DNA of 64,000 nt from positions 186,001-250,000 of the forward strand of contig NZ_OCMZ01000001.1 of assembly GCF_900215485.1 (NCBI RefSeq), written 5' to 3'. The notes beneath the pieces are model-generated. The model was not told the DNA's origin, ran no database searches, and saw nothing but the letters and a program-made list of their open reading frames with translations. The DNA comes from Nitrosovibrio sp. Nv4. GTDB taxonomy: Bacteria; Pseudomonadota; Gammaproteobacteria; Burkholderiales; Nitrosomonadaceae. This document shows, piece after piece, positions 29,170 to 37,812 of this stretch. Position 1 is the stretch's first letter. The number at the start of each line of letters is the position of its first letter. The translations under genes were made by a program, and so were the position numbers.

Positions 29170-32100
29170 TTATCCAAATAAGTTGAGATATTTACCAGCA
29201 AAAATACCAACGGACAGCAATATTATTAGGAGTGATCGCATGACGGGTTGCTCGAACATGGGTTTAAAAGCCCCGTCGCTGATGCCGTTTATTCTATCAA
29301 TAGTCCTCTCTACTTCTCTCCGCTTGCATATTTTATTTTTACCCAGGTTTTCGGCGCTCTCAATGACAGAACGCTTGAGTTTTTCCGCCTCATATCGAAT
29401 CAGAAAACCCGAAAAGAAGAGTAATGAGATGCTTGCAGCAAAAGTAATGCCCTTGCTAAGCGGGAAATCCTGATTATCAAAATAAGTGATTTTGGCAAAT
29501 AGCATCAATATTATGCAGAGCATTGGATAATAAATAAGCCTATCGACCACCTGTGTTCTTTCTGCGACCACGGTAATCATTCTTTCAAGAGACTCAAGTG
29601 GAAGCAGATTATTTCCTATTGCATTATTCAAGGCACCAAAATCTATCCTGTCAGCGAGTAAGGAATGTTGTGTACGCAGCTTCTGGATCCAATAAAAGCT
29701 CAGTCTCACGGCATCCAGTACAAAGAAAAGCAGAATCATGATGAGAGAAAAACTCAATACCCCTGTCCAGGAAGCCCAGCCACAAGTAGGACCGCGACAA
29801 GGCAAAGGCCAAGGCGGTAATAAGTAAATAACTATGGTTTCGATGATTGCAAAGAACAGCCACATTGACGCAACGCGAATTTGGCGATGCTCAACCAGGC
29901 CGTAGTTATAGTATTCCCGCCAGAGGATGTCCTCATAACGAAAATAATGAAATGATACAGGGAGGTTATCCGGTCTATTGAAAATACATAATCTGCGTAA
30001 GGCGCGAAATATTCCGCAGCAATTTCTATTCGAGTTTGCTGTTCCTGCGTGACGATTATCTGCTTGTCGCCAACGTTTGATAGAGACAAAATCCCAGGGC
30101 TCGATTTCGCGTAGGTAGGGGACCAGGATGAGCAAGAGGAATACTAGACACCATTTGAACGGAAAACCTAACGGATACACATCATTGGAGGCATAGAAGA
30201 CAATACCAAATATAAGAGCACTCCATGGCAGAACAAGAACTTTCCACTCAGACCTGGCTTCATCTAATTTGGCTTCCTGGAAATATTTTTCATTCAGACG
30301 GCAAAAATTCCCGTCAAGTTCGCTGATAGCCTTGCAGCAAAATGCGAATGCCAGCAAGACTGCAATAATTTGTATGAATATGGTAGGCCAGAGGCTGGTT
30401 CCATCCGTAAAGCTGAGTGGCTCTCCTGATTCATCTGTAGCAAACGGCAAGGCGATGAAGAGTATTACCAGTTCACCAAGCAACAGGTATATGGATAATC
30501 TTCTGGAGTTGGGGCGAAATGCCCGGTGAAACCAAATAAGAAAAAATATGATCGCAGCCAGCAGCCCTAACCGCTTTATGGTTTTATCCAAGGCATCGTC
30601 GGAGGCGGATGTGTCGGGACTCCATCCAAAGATACGTGCTAACCGCTTTATGGTTTTATCTAGGACATCGTCGGACGTGGATTTATCCGAACTCGCCAAG
30701 TGGACGAAGCCGTTGCGACCGACTTCAAAAATCCGGGGTTGGGGAATTTCAAATCTCGTGACATCGTTTGTTACGATCTCGATAGTGCGGTAAAAAATGT
30801 TGGTCTGCCGGCTATCCCGAAAGACGTGAAATTTTTCCTGGTATGATTGTTTCTGATGCTGTTCTTTATCCTTGAGTACCAGATCGAAGTGTGAGGCCAC
30901 CACCAGGTTTCTGGCCGAGCGCCAATGTTGCGGATGAAGCATCTGCGCATCCAGACCGGTTGTAAAAACCAGAATATGCGGCATTTCTGCGCGCAAGGCC
31001 TTAATTAATAATAGTTTGTCATAGAAATCACTGCCAAAAATGCCTACTGCTTTTATGCCGCTGTCGCGTTTCTCCAGATTTAAATCATGATGCGGACCTT
31101 TAATTTGCTCTGCAAGTCGATAAACATAATCCACTTGACCTGGACCAATGGGTAACGGTGGTGAATTGGATAGGCCCATGACAGAAAGGCGACGAGCCCG
31201 TTTGTCGGCTGCCTGATCTTCATTCTTATCCTGTTTATCGATTTTTTGCTGCTGGTAAGCATCCACGCCTTTTAGATAGAAAACATCTTTTATTTCGCAA
31301 GTACTGCTTTCAGAATTATTGTCAGTAGATGTAGATTGCGCCTCTGTGCTGGATTTAACGGGTTTACATTTGCCAAATGATTCATAGAGGGATTCACTAA
31401 AGCTACGCGATAGATTGCGAGCATTTTCTGAGTCGTATTCAGTAATAATCATTACTTCTTCAGATGATTCTTTAATATTGCGTAGCTTTAGTTCCTCGGC
31501 TAGTTTTTTGGTAAGCGCTTTGTCGTCAGTTTGAACGCCGTCAAGTTCGATGCCCTTGTTTTTACAGTTTTCATCATTAATACGGTTAATTTTTTCCGTT
31601 ATCCAAGCACTACGTTTTTGATCAAGAATGTTATTCAGGTCGTAAATAGAGAAATTAATTTGGCTTATCTCTTCTGACTTAAACAGACTCCCTGACATTC
31701 GACCGAACTTATTATTATCAACAAATATTTCACTATTCATCCAGATAACAATAATGTCGGATTTACCTTTATCTGATTCATCTTGGGATTCACGGGAATA
31801 ATGCTCCCAGCGCACGTCATATTCTTGTTTGCTACTGTTCTCTTGACTAGAGCAAAAGTGCAAATGGCCTGGCTCTAAGGGGCGATGGCCTGGCGCTAAG
31901 GGACGATAGCCCGGTTTTAAGGGGCGATAGCCTGATTCTATTAGTCCTGCAATTACCGCGTAACGATGTCTGGTTCGCAGCTCGCTATTTTCTGTGGTAT
32001 CGGGCCGAACTTTTAACAACGGGGCCAATATTTTTACTGGATTTTTTATAGCAGTTATTTCCTCAATTAACTGCTTTTTGCAGTAGCCTTTAGATTTTTC

Positions 32101-32322
32101 TTCCTTCGGGTCAGGGGGATCGAAGGCAAAAGGGTCCTCCCAAAACCGGCTTTCATAAGCGTGTCCGGTAGTATTCGGGTCTTGATGTTGGGCGTATGGA
32201 TCAACGGGGCGGGAGCTCTCGATGGGGCGGTCATACCAGATCAAGAGTCCAAATATGATGAGTAAAGCTAGCCCGGCGAGGGCAAGGTCCGGTTCTTTTA
32301 TATCTTTTATCGGAGGCATCAT
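29170..32322 (-). CDS. Large multi-span membrane protein of unknown function
   Basis: 1050 aa; I do not recognise the family. A first membrane segment (about 14-31) is followed by some 550 mainly polar residues with alternating strand/helix patterns (SDIIVIWMNSEIF, EVMIITEYDSENARNL, KAVGIFGSDFYDKLLLIKAL, HILVFTTGLDAQML), which look like a Rossmann or periplasmic-binding-like fold. About ten hydrophobic segments fill the C-terminal 430 residues. Two internal repeats are present (separate entries). Codon use looks more A/T rich than that of its neighbours, hinting at transfer. The ATG at 32322 (or 32319) with AGG/AAGGGG upstream is preferred to a TTG at 32349. It stands alone, convergent with the DUF2892 gene. 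A sensor or receptor role is only a guess. Confidence 0.75.
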   Translation of the reverse strand: MMPPIKDIKEPDLALAGLALLIIFGLLIWYDRPIESSRPVDPYAQHQDPNTTGHAYESRFWEDPFAFDPPDPKEEKSKGYCKKQLIEEITAIKNPVKILAPLLKVRPDTTENSELRTRHRYAVIAGLIESGYRPLKPGYRPLAPGHRPLEPGHLHFCSSQENSSKQEYDVRWEHYSRESQDESDKGKSDIIVIWMNSEIFVDNNKFGRMSGSLFKSEEISQINFSIYDLNNILDQKRSAWITEKINRINDENCKNKGIELDGVQTDDKALTKKLAEELKLRNIKESSEEVMIITEYDSENARNLSRSFSESLYESFGKCKPVKSSTEAQSTSTDNNSESSTCEIKDVFYLKGVDAYQQQKIDKQDKNEDQAADKRARRLSVMGLSNSPPLPIGPGQVDYVYRLAEQIKGPHHDLNLEKRDSGIKAVGIFGSDFYDKLLLIKALRAEMPHILVFTTGLDAQMLHPQHWRSARNLVVASHFDLVLKDKEQHQKQSYQEKFHVFRDSRQTNIFYRTIEIVTNDVTRFEIPQPRIFEVGRNGFVHLASSDKSTSDDVLDKTIKRLARIFGWSPDTSASDDALDKTIKRLGLLAAIIFFLIWFHRAFRPNSRRLSIYLLLGELVILFIALPFATDESGEPLSFTDGTSLWPTIFIQIIAVLLAFAFCCKAISELDGNFCRLNEKYFQEAKLDEARSEWKVLVLPWSALIFGIVFYASNDVYPLGFPFKWCLVFLLLILVPYLREIEPWDFVSIKRWRQADNRHAGTANSNRNCCGIFRALRRLCIFNRPDNLPVSFHYFRYEDILWREYYNYGLVEHRQIRVASMWLFFAIIETIVIYLLPPWPLPCRGPTCGWASWTGVLSFSLIMILLFFVLDAVRLSFYWIQKLRTQHSLLADRIDFGALNNAIGNNLLPLESLERMITVVAERTQVVDRLIYYPMLCIILMLFAKITYFDNQDFPLSKGITFAASISLLFFSGFLIRYEAEKLKRSVIESAENLGKNKICKRREVERTIDRINGISDGAFKPMFEQPVMRSLLIILLSVGIFAGKYLNLFG
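30567..30684 (-). repeat. 72-bp-period duplication inside the 1050-aa protein gene
   Basis: CTAACCGCTTTATGGTTTTA and following bases occur at 30567 and again at 30639, 72 bp apart, with about 46 bp closely matching. It encodes two copies of SDD-V/A-LDKTIKRL at a 24-residue period, immediately before the first C-terminal membrane segment. Confidence 0.85.
31871..31933 (-). repeat. 21-bp triple tandem repeat inside the 1050-aa protein gene
   Basis: Three 21-bp units (31871, 31892, 31913) differ at a few bases and encode GYRPLKP, GYRPLAP and GHRPLEP, a proline-rich heptapeptide repeat in the N-terminal half. Copy number may vary between strains. Confidence 0.88.
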
Positions 32323-32480
32323 CCTGCTAAGCCCCTTACTTATAGTCAAACGTTATTACGATGACATGATCAGGCGCGCTTTTTGATAATTTCCGCTTAT
32401 GTAAAGGCATTGTCTTAACTCAATGCCGGTGGTAACTCCTTATGATCAGTTCCGAACCGCGGAGAAGTGTCTCGCGTGCT

Positions 32481-33287
32481 CTAACTTCTGTATAGCAATT
32501 TAAAACAAGAAAGATAGGTGTCTATCATCCCGGCAGAGCCCGCAATAACCCCTTTTGAATGTATTGTCCAGTCCTTCCCACCATAATCAACCACCTTCCC
32601 TCCTGATGCCCTGACCATGCAGACTCCCGCTACCATATCCGTCAGCTTCGTCGAGGGACGAAAAAACAGATCCAACCGTCCCGCAGCTACCGCTGCGAGA
32701 GATAGAGCAGGAACACCAAATACCTTCACTGCCCGAGCCCGTTCCAATACTCTCGAAAGTTGCTCCAGTGTCTCAAGACGTGTCGCCATTTCTGACGAAA
32801 AATCGAGGCCGATAACCGCCTTTGCTGGATTGGCTTGGCTGCTTACTTGGGTGACTTCTCCGTTTACTCTTGTTTGTCCACCTTCCTGAGCGCTGTACAA
32901 GGTGGAGTGGATGGGATCATAAATAACGCCCAGAACCGGTTTCCCATTGCGAAGAAGCCCGATCGAAACGGCAAGAAGCGGAGGATATCCGTTCATATTT
33001 TCCGTTCCGTCAAGCGGATCGACCACCCACTGATCGCCTTGTTCGGCAATATCTCCACCTTCTTCTTCCCCATAGAAACCGCATGGGCGGATTTTTAGTA
33101 GCTGTTCTTTTAGCAGCTGCTCGGACTCCTTGTCAGCGTCGGTTACTACCTGCCGCGCGGATTTAAATTCGGGTGCCACACCTTGAGTGTAGTACGCTGT
33201 AATAATGTCCCCCGCGTTTCTTGCAATTTTTTCTATTTCTTCAATAAAAGAAACTTCTTCCAGAGGTTTAATCTGCAAGTTTTCCAT
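32481..33287 (-). CDS. Inositol-monophosphatase family phosphatase
   Basis: 268 aa Mg-dependent, Li-sensitive-type phosphatase fold. Metal-site motifs are the aspartate in VVTDADKESE, GEEEGG (the catalytic Glu), DPLDGTENMNGYPP and, near the end, KLTDMVAGVCMV, where family members usually have W-D-x-A-A-G. Substrates in this family include inositol phosphate, PAP (CysQ) and fructose bisphosphate, and this cannot be resolved by eye. The ATG at 33287 is taken as start; a TTG at 33308 adds seven residues. It lies downstream of the heptose operon across a repeat array, so a role in phosphosugar recycling is possible. Confidence 0.85.
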   Translation of the reverse strand: MENLQIKPLEEVSFIEEIEKIARNAGDIITAYYTQGVAPEFKSARQVVTDADKESEQLLKEQLLKIRPCGFYGEEEGGDIAEQGDQWVVDPLDGTENMNGYPPLLAVSIGLLRNGKPVLGVIYDPIHSTLYSAQEGGQTRVNGEVTQVSSQANPAKAVIGLDFSSEMATRLETLEQLSRVLERARAVKVFGVPALSLAAVAAGRLDLFFRPSTKLTDMVAGVCMVRASGGKVVDYGGKDWTIHSKGVIAGSAGMIDTYLSCFKLLYRS

Positions 33288-33351
33288 GTCATTGGTTTGT
33301 TTAATCAATCAATGTTTCCGATCGGTTTAAGTGGCGAGGAAATAACATACT

Positions 33352-33378
33352 CGTCATACCCGCGAAAGCGGGTATCCA
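33352..33378. repeat. Palindromic repeat with GAAA loop
   Basis: ATACCCGC-GAAA-GCGGGTAT (33356-33375) preceded by CGTC and followed by CCAG. It is the second common form of the dispersed repeat, CGTCAT-stem-ATCCAG, directly upstream of the longer array. Confidence 0.75.
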
Positions 33379-33403
33379 GTAGCATGAGGGCATGACTATT
33401 GTT

Positions 33404-33604
33404 GGCTGGATTCCGGGTCAAGCCCGGAATGACGAAATTCACGGTATTTTTCCGGCCAAAGACCGCCACCGAATTCATGATATCTTCCGAGTCAGGCCCA
33501 GAATGACGGGGTTCATGGTATTTCCGGGTCGAGCCCGAGTGACAGAATAATTCACGGGTATTTTCAAGTCAGGTCCGGAATGACAAAGCTCATCTTATTT
33601 TTCT
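33404..33604. repeat. Degenerate tandem array, about 37-40-bp period
   Basis: The core GTCARGCCCGGAATGAC, followed by a linker like TTCAYGGTATTTTTC, recurs with starts at 33417, 33491, 33528 and 33568; a decayed unit occupies 33454-33490. The first unit still forms the ATTCCGGG/CCCGGAAT stem (33410-33430). The array fills the gap between the GT2 gene and the phosphatase. Nothing else is seen in 33309-33676. Confidence 0.75.
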
Positions 33605-33676
33605 TGCAGCATAAGTAGCTGAGCAATAGAAGAAATAGGCGAATTTTTCAAAATATTGGATGTCTCACCCTTTTGC

Positions 33677-34483
33677 TCACAGCACCAACTCCTTCGGAAT
33701 ATCGAATTTTCTGTTAGTTACCGTCGTTGGCGCTTCCTGATGGTAGGCGCCGGACGGGATAAGGCCGCAGCCGCCGTAGCGCTTCATCACTCTCAGCTGT
33801 GCAAGGACGTCTTCGCCAGCGTGCTCTTTTGGCACTTCCACCCAGAATTTGAACCCTCCCGTTTCCCATAGCTTTTGAACGTCATACATCACGCAGCCTC
33901 CGATCCAGGCAACCTTGTATTTTTTTTGCGTGTCGGGAGTGAGCCGCAGTCTTTCCTGTATATGGAGGATATTGGCTGCATTATGGAGGGTATAGCGCTG
34001 CCAGCTTGCATCGTGGGGCGTAACAACTTCCGGCTCCACCGGCCCCTCCCATAACTCGATCGCCTGCTGCTCCGGCCGGTAATCATTCCTGTATGACAGC
34101 CCAATGACCGCCTGTCCCACAAATCCGATCTCTTCCTCTCTTTGCGCCTGCAACATATTCCCTATAACAAAAGGCTCCAGCAAAACATCGTCATCGAGAT
34201 AAAGACAGTATCGCGACTCTACAAGGTCCAGCAAAAACTGCCGCTGCTGAGCCAAACCGCGCCGCGGCAAGTTGGTCAGTTGCTGCACCGTATGCCCTTT
34301 TTTTTCCAGCAGACGAATAGCGGTCTGGACTGAAGCATCGTGATAAACCGCCGTATCGCTTTGGTCGGAAATAATGACGGCGAAATCGGGGTAATGCTGA
34401 AAACAAAGCCCGGTGAGCGTCACTGCCAGGGCAGCGGGCCGATTACAGGAGGGAATGAGTACCGTAATTTCTGTCCGCATCAT
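33677..34483 (-). CDS. GT2 family glycosyltransferase
   Basis: 268 aa GT-A fold enzyme. It starts TEITVLIPSCNRPAALAVTL with the usual nucleotide-binding strand. The metal-binding acidic motif is LYLDDDVLLEPFV (about residues 93-105), and KVAWIGGCVMYDVQKL with a later EHAGEDVLAQLR motif forms the acceptor side (E-D). No membrane segment. ATG at 34483, 43 nt after a GT9 gene, probably the last gene of the heptose operon. Sugar donor unknown. Confidence 0.87.
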   Translation of the reverse strand: MMRTEITVLIPSCNRPAALAVTLTGLCFQHYPDFAVIISDQSDTAVYHDASVQTAIRLLEKKGHTVQQLTNLPRRGLAQQRQFLLDLVESRYCLYLDDDVLLEPFVIGNMLQAQREEEIGFVGQAVIGLSYRNDYRPEQQAIELWEGPVEPEVVTPHDASWQRYTLHNAANILHIQERLRLTPDTQKKYKVAWIGGCVMYDVQKLWETGGFKFWVEVPKEHAGEDVLAQLRVMKRYGGCGLIPSGAYHQEAPTTVTNRKFDIPKELVL

Positions 34484-34526
34484 TTAATCCCTTTTATATT
34501 GATGCCGCGAGCAGATATTGCATTCG

Positions 34527-35720
34527 TCATACCTGTGGAAGACCGGTAACCAATGGGATGCGCGGCATACTGTTGTTGATTCCGGCTGGATTCCGGGCTG
34601 GGTTCCCGGCTGAATCCGGAGTGACTGATACGTGTTTTCCTGCCGGGGAGACAAGCTCACTTACCGCTGCCACAATCGCCTCCGGTGAGGCTCTGGGCGT
34701 CGATACTCCCGGAAAAGACTGAAGCAACCGGTTTTTCGTCCGCAGCTCAGGCGGCACCTCAAAGTAAAGCACCCGATTTGATACCTGCCAGGGTGTGTGC
34801 TGCGGGTTTGTCATCGCGTACAGCACGACGACGGGCGTCCCGACGGCGGCAGCGACATGGACTGGACCCGTGTTATTCGAGACTAAAACCGGGGCCGCTG
34901 CAATCAGCGCGACGAGTTCTGCAACTGATAGCTCACCTGCGAGATTCGTGGCAACATCGCCGAGCTGGCGAGCAATTTCGCCAACATAGTCTCGCTCACC
35001 GCCACTACCGGTAAGTACGATTTTATAACCTTGCGTGATGAGCGATCGGCAAGCGGCTATATAATCGTTGGCTGGATAAAGCCGCTTTTCCTCACTCACC
35101 CCAGCGTGCAGCACCAGCCAGGGCTCATCCGGTTGAATGCCAGCGGCGGCTGATATAGCCGATATTTTGTCCGATACCTTTTGCCGGCTCTCCTTTGGTA
35201 TATTCAGCAAAAGCTTTGTGTCGCGCGTCACTGCTCCGGCCATTTCGACCAGCCGGAGCTGCCGTTCAACCTCGTGCATAATGTAGTCGAGCGGTTCCTT
35301 ATCAGGCACCCACTGACTGATAAGCTGGTAGGGATTTTCGCGGCAATAACCCAGGACAATTTTGATACCCGCCAGATAGCACAGCATGGCGGCCGGCAGC
35401 GGGTTCTGGCTGTAGACCGTGAAGATTACGGCTGCGTCGAATTGCCGGCTTCTCAACTCCTTGGCAAGCGCCAACAGCTGTTGCTCTCCGTTGGTTTCAC
35501 TCGTCTTTACCCAGGGAACATCAAACGGGATGATTTCGTCCACTTCCGGAATAAACGGAGCAATCGACGATCCTGCGCTGGATGTCAAAAGGGTTATTTT
35601 TCGGCCTAGAACCGATTGCTTGAGCGCTCGGATAGCCGGCTGGCTCATCATCACATCGCCCATGTTATCCGGGCGAGCGCACAATATATTCTTATGGTTC
35701 TTCCAGGCCTCGGAAAACAT
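34527..35720 (-). CDS. GT9 (heptosyltransferase-like) glycosyltransferase
   Basis: 397 aa, longer than usual (about 340-350). The N-terminus NILCARPDNMGDVMMSQPAI has the GT9 motif. The C-terminal half shows WLVLHAGVSEEKRLYPANDY and PVLVSNNTGPVHVAAAVGTP. The last about 30 residues (after SPAGKHV) are encoded by a copy of the dispersed repeat (34585-34624), so the natural stop was probably lost and the protein reads through it. It begins 14 nt after hldE, which makes a heptose donor, supporting ADP-heptose as its substrate. Confidence 0.88.
   Translation of the reverse strand: MFSEAWKNHKNILCARPDNMGDVMMSQPAIRALKQSVLGRKITLLTSSAGSSIAPFIPEVDEIIPFDVPWVKTSETNGEQQLLALAKELRSRQFDAAVIFTVYSQNPLPAAMLCYLAGIKIVLGYCRENPYQLISQWVPDKEPLDYIMHEVERQLRLVEMAGAVTRDTKLLLNIPKESRQKVSDKISAISAAAGIQPDEPWLVLHAGVSEEKRLYPANDYIAACRSLITQGYKIVLTGSGGERDYVGEIARQLGDVATNLAGELSVAELVALIAAAPVLVSNNTGPVHVAAAVGTPVVVLYAMTNPQHTPWQVSNRVLYFEVPPELRTKNRLLQSFPGVSTPRASPEAIVAAVSELVSPAGKHVSVTPDSAGNPARNPAGINNSMPRIPLVTGLPQV
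34585..34624. repeat. Dispersed repeat copy inside the GT9 3' end
   Basis: GGCTGGATTCCGGGCTGGGT, then TCCCGGCTGAATCCGGAGTGAC, a diverged copy of the GGATTCCGGG...CCCGGAATGAC element found at 27174 and 33404. It is translated as part of the tail of the GT9 protein. Confidence 0.65.
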
Positions 35721-35734
35721 CGTTCGTTTCCTGG

Positions 35735-37210
35735 TCAGACAAGTTGCTTATCCAGGTTTTTAATCCTGGTAATGATGTTCGTTGTGGATCGATCCTGTAC
35801 AAAAGGCATAATCTCGACCTTTCCACCATAGCCCAGGACGATTGGCGCCTCCGGTAAATTCCCGATGGTATAGTCGCCGCCTTTTACGTACACATCCGGC
35901 TGAATAATGTCCAGGAGGTTTATCGGCGTATCTTCCTCGAATGATGTTATGAGCGTCACCGCCTCCAACCCGGATAGTATGCGGAGGCGTTCGTACAGGT
36001 TATTAATGGGCCGGGCGCTGCCTTTCAGTCGTTTAATACTGGCATCGGAGTTGAGGCCCAACACCAGCACATCACCCAAAGCCCGTGCCTGCTCCAGATA
36101 AGTGACATGCCCGCTGTGAAGCAGGTCGAAGCAACCGTTCGTAAACACGATACGCTTGCCTTCTTTTTTGAAAGTATCAACATGGCTCTTCAATTCCTGC
36201 CAGTCGCGAATATACTTGCTGCTGCTTCCCAGGTATTGGCTCAGCTCGTTGTGCGTACAGGTAGCGGTACCTGATTTTTGCAGTATCACGACAGCAGCCG
36301 ACTTGGCTATCTCACCTGCAACTTCGATAGACGCACCGCCGGCCAGCGCAAGGGTAAGCGCACTTACATACGTGTCACCGGCTCCAGCGGCCTTGGTATT
36401 CTCGACTGGTTTTGAGAACGTGCGATAGGGCTCTTTGCCATGTTGAAACAGCAAGGCTCCCTCGATATCAATCGTTGCGGCAACATATTTTGTTCCGGTT
36501 TTTTTAAGCAGCTTCTGTCCATGGAGTTTGATCTGCTCTGACCGGTGGCCAATTGCGGCCGGTTCCGTGATGGCAAGAAGTGTTACCAGTTCCTGGTAGT
36601 TCGGCTTTGCAACGGTGGCCCCGACGCAGCTGTATTTGTCGAGCGACTTTGCGTCAATCACCAGAATATTCTCTCTTTTACCCTGTAGAGCGCCGAGGGC
36701 GTCGATGACCTTATCTGTCATGATGCCGTAGCCATAGTCCGAGACAACGACTGCGTCAACCTCGTGAAACTTTTCTTTCAGGGCCTCGATTATCTGCTGC
36801 TCATATTCGCCGCATACCGCGTCCGTCGTACCCGAATCAAAGCGCACAAGCAGCTGACTGCCGGCAGTGACGCGCTGTTTTGTAATTGTCCGCCGGGCCT
36901 GGTCGCAAATGATGAGTGAGATATCGAGACCATGCCCAGTCAGCGTATCTTTTAGCAGTTCGGCCTCGCGGTCGCACCCCACGGCGGATAGATAATGGAC
37001 CTCGGCCCCTAATTCAGCCAGATTCACCGCCGTATTGGCTGCTCCTCCCGGCATTGCCTTGACTTCCTTGATATCAACAATCGGAACTGGAGCCTCCCTG
37101 CAAATACGGTTAGCCGAACCATCCATATAAACATCGAGCATTGCATCACCGATCACCAGTACCTTTAAACCACCAAAACGATTAATAATGGCAAGACACT
37201 CGCTGTTCAT
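35735..37210 (-). CDS. hldE: Bifunctional heptose 7-phosphate kinase / heptose 1-phosphate adenylyltransferase
   Basis: 491 aa. The N-terminal PfkB-type kinase (about 1-320) has LVIGDAMLDVYMDG, MPGGAANTAVNLAELGAEV and the catalytic AAGAGDTYVSAL. The C-terminal nucleotidyltransferase (about 350-491) has FTNGCFDLLHSGHVTYL with the H-x-G-H motif and later VYVKGGDYT and FVQDRSTTNII. Together they turn heptose 7-phosphate into the 1,7-bisphosphate and, after GmhB, attach AMP to give ADP-heptose. Start ATG at 37210 with AAAGGAGG upstream; a longer frame to 37270 overlaps gmhB. Cytoplasmic. Confidence 0.95.
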   Translation of the reverse strand: MNSECLAIINRFGGLKVLVIGDAMLDVYMDGSANRICREAPVPIVDIKEVKAMPGGAANTAVNLAELGAEVHYLSAVGCDREAELLKDTLTGHGLDISLIICDQARRTITKQRVTAGSQLLVRFDSGTTDAVCGEYEQQIIEALKEKFHEVDAVVVSDYGYGIMTDKVIDALGALQGKRENILVIDAKSLDKYSCVGATVAKPNYQELVTLLAITEPAAIGHRSEQIKLHGQKLLKKTGTKYVAATIDIEGALLFQHGKEPYRTFSKPVENTKAAGAGDTYVSALTLALAGGASIEVAGEIAKSAAVVILQKSGTATCTHNELSQYLGSSSKYIRDWQELKSHVDTFKKEGKRIVFTNGCFDLLHSGHVTYLEQARALGDVLVLGLNSDASIKRLKGSARPINNLYERLRILSGLEAVTLITSFEEDTPINLLDIIQPDVYVKGGDYTIGNLPEAPIVLGYGGKVEIMPFVQDRSTTNIITRIKNLDKQLV

Positions 37211-37260
37211 ACTGCCTCCTTTCACTCCACGTGTTTGACTCCACAGTGTGGCGGTTTGGC

Positions 37261-37812
37261 TTAATGACAAATAATATCTGCTGCTTCGGTCAAATCCCTG
37301 ACTGAATACACGGGTTGTCGATAGTCACCCATTACCCACTCTGTCTCGTTGCCGTTATTGAAGTGGATGGTGTGGCAGCCGGCGCGGTTGCCCGCTTCCA
37401 CGTCATGCAGGATATCGCCGATCATCCATGAGATTTGCGGCTTGATCGCGTAGTCCTTCGCTGCCCGTAAAATCATTCCCGGCATTGGTTTTCGGCATTC
37501 GCAGCCGTCATTGGGGGCGTGCGGGCAATAATAAAAAGCGTCTATTTTGGCGTCATATGGCGCCAGCAGAGTTTGAATCCGCCTGTTAATCGGCAGGAGG
37601 TCCTTTTCCTTGAACAAGCTTCTGGCGATGCCCGATTGGTTGGAAACGACAATCAGTTTGTAGCCGGCATCTTTCATACGGCGGAGCGCCCGGCCGGCGC
37701 CGCCCGAAAGCCAGACTTGCCGCGGATCGACGTTGTACGGCACATCATGAATGAGGGTGCCATCCTTATCGATAAAGACAGCCCTGCCCCCTTCCATCGG
37801 CTCTACGGCCAT
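37261..37812 (-). CDS. gmhB: D-glycero-D-manno-heptose 1,7-bisphosphate 7-phosphatase
   Basis: 183 aa HAD-IIIA phosphatase. Motif I is FIDKDGTLIHD, with K in place of the usual R. The substrate loop YNVDPRQVW, motif II VVSNQSGIARS, and the zinc loop CPHAPNDGCECRKP (Cys-x-His ... Cys-x-Cys) are intact; motif IV lies in WMIGDILHDVEAGNRAG. It removes the 7-phosphate between the two HldE steps. ATG at 37812, overlapping the SDR gene by 10 nt and 50 nt upstream of hldE. Confidence 0.94.
   Translation of the reverse strand: MAVEPMEGGRAVFIDKDGTLIHDVPYNVDPRQVWLSGGAGRALRRMKDAGYKLIVVSNQSGIARSLFKEKDLLPINRRIQTLLAPYDAKIDAFYYCPHAPNDGCECRKPMPGMILRAAKDYAIKPQISWMIGDILHDVEAGNRAGCHTIHFNNGNETEWVMGDYRQPVYSVRDLTEAADIICH

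Noticed and set aside
33404-33604. Tandem repeats considered as a CRISPR array
   Set aside because: Units are degenerate and adjacent with no unique spacers of constant length, and no cas genes are present.
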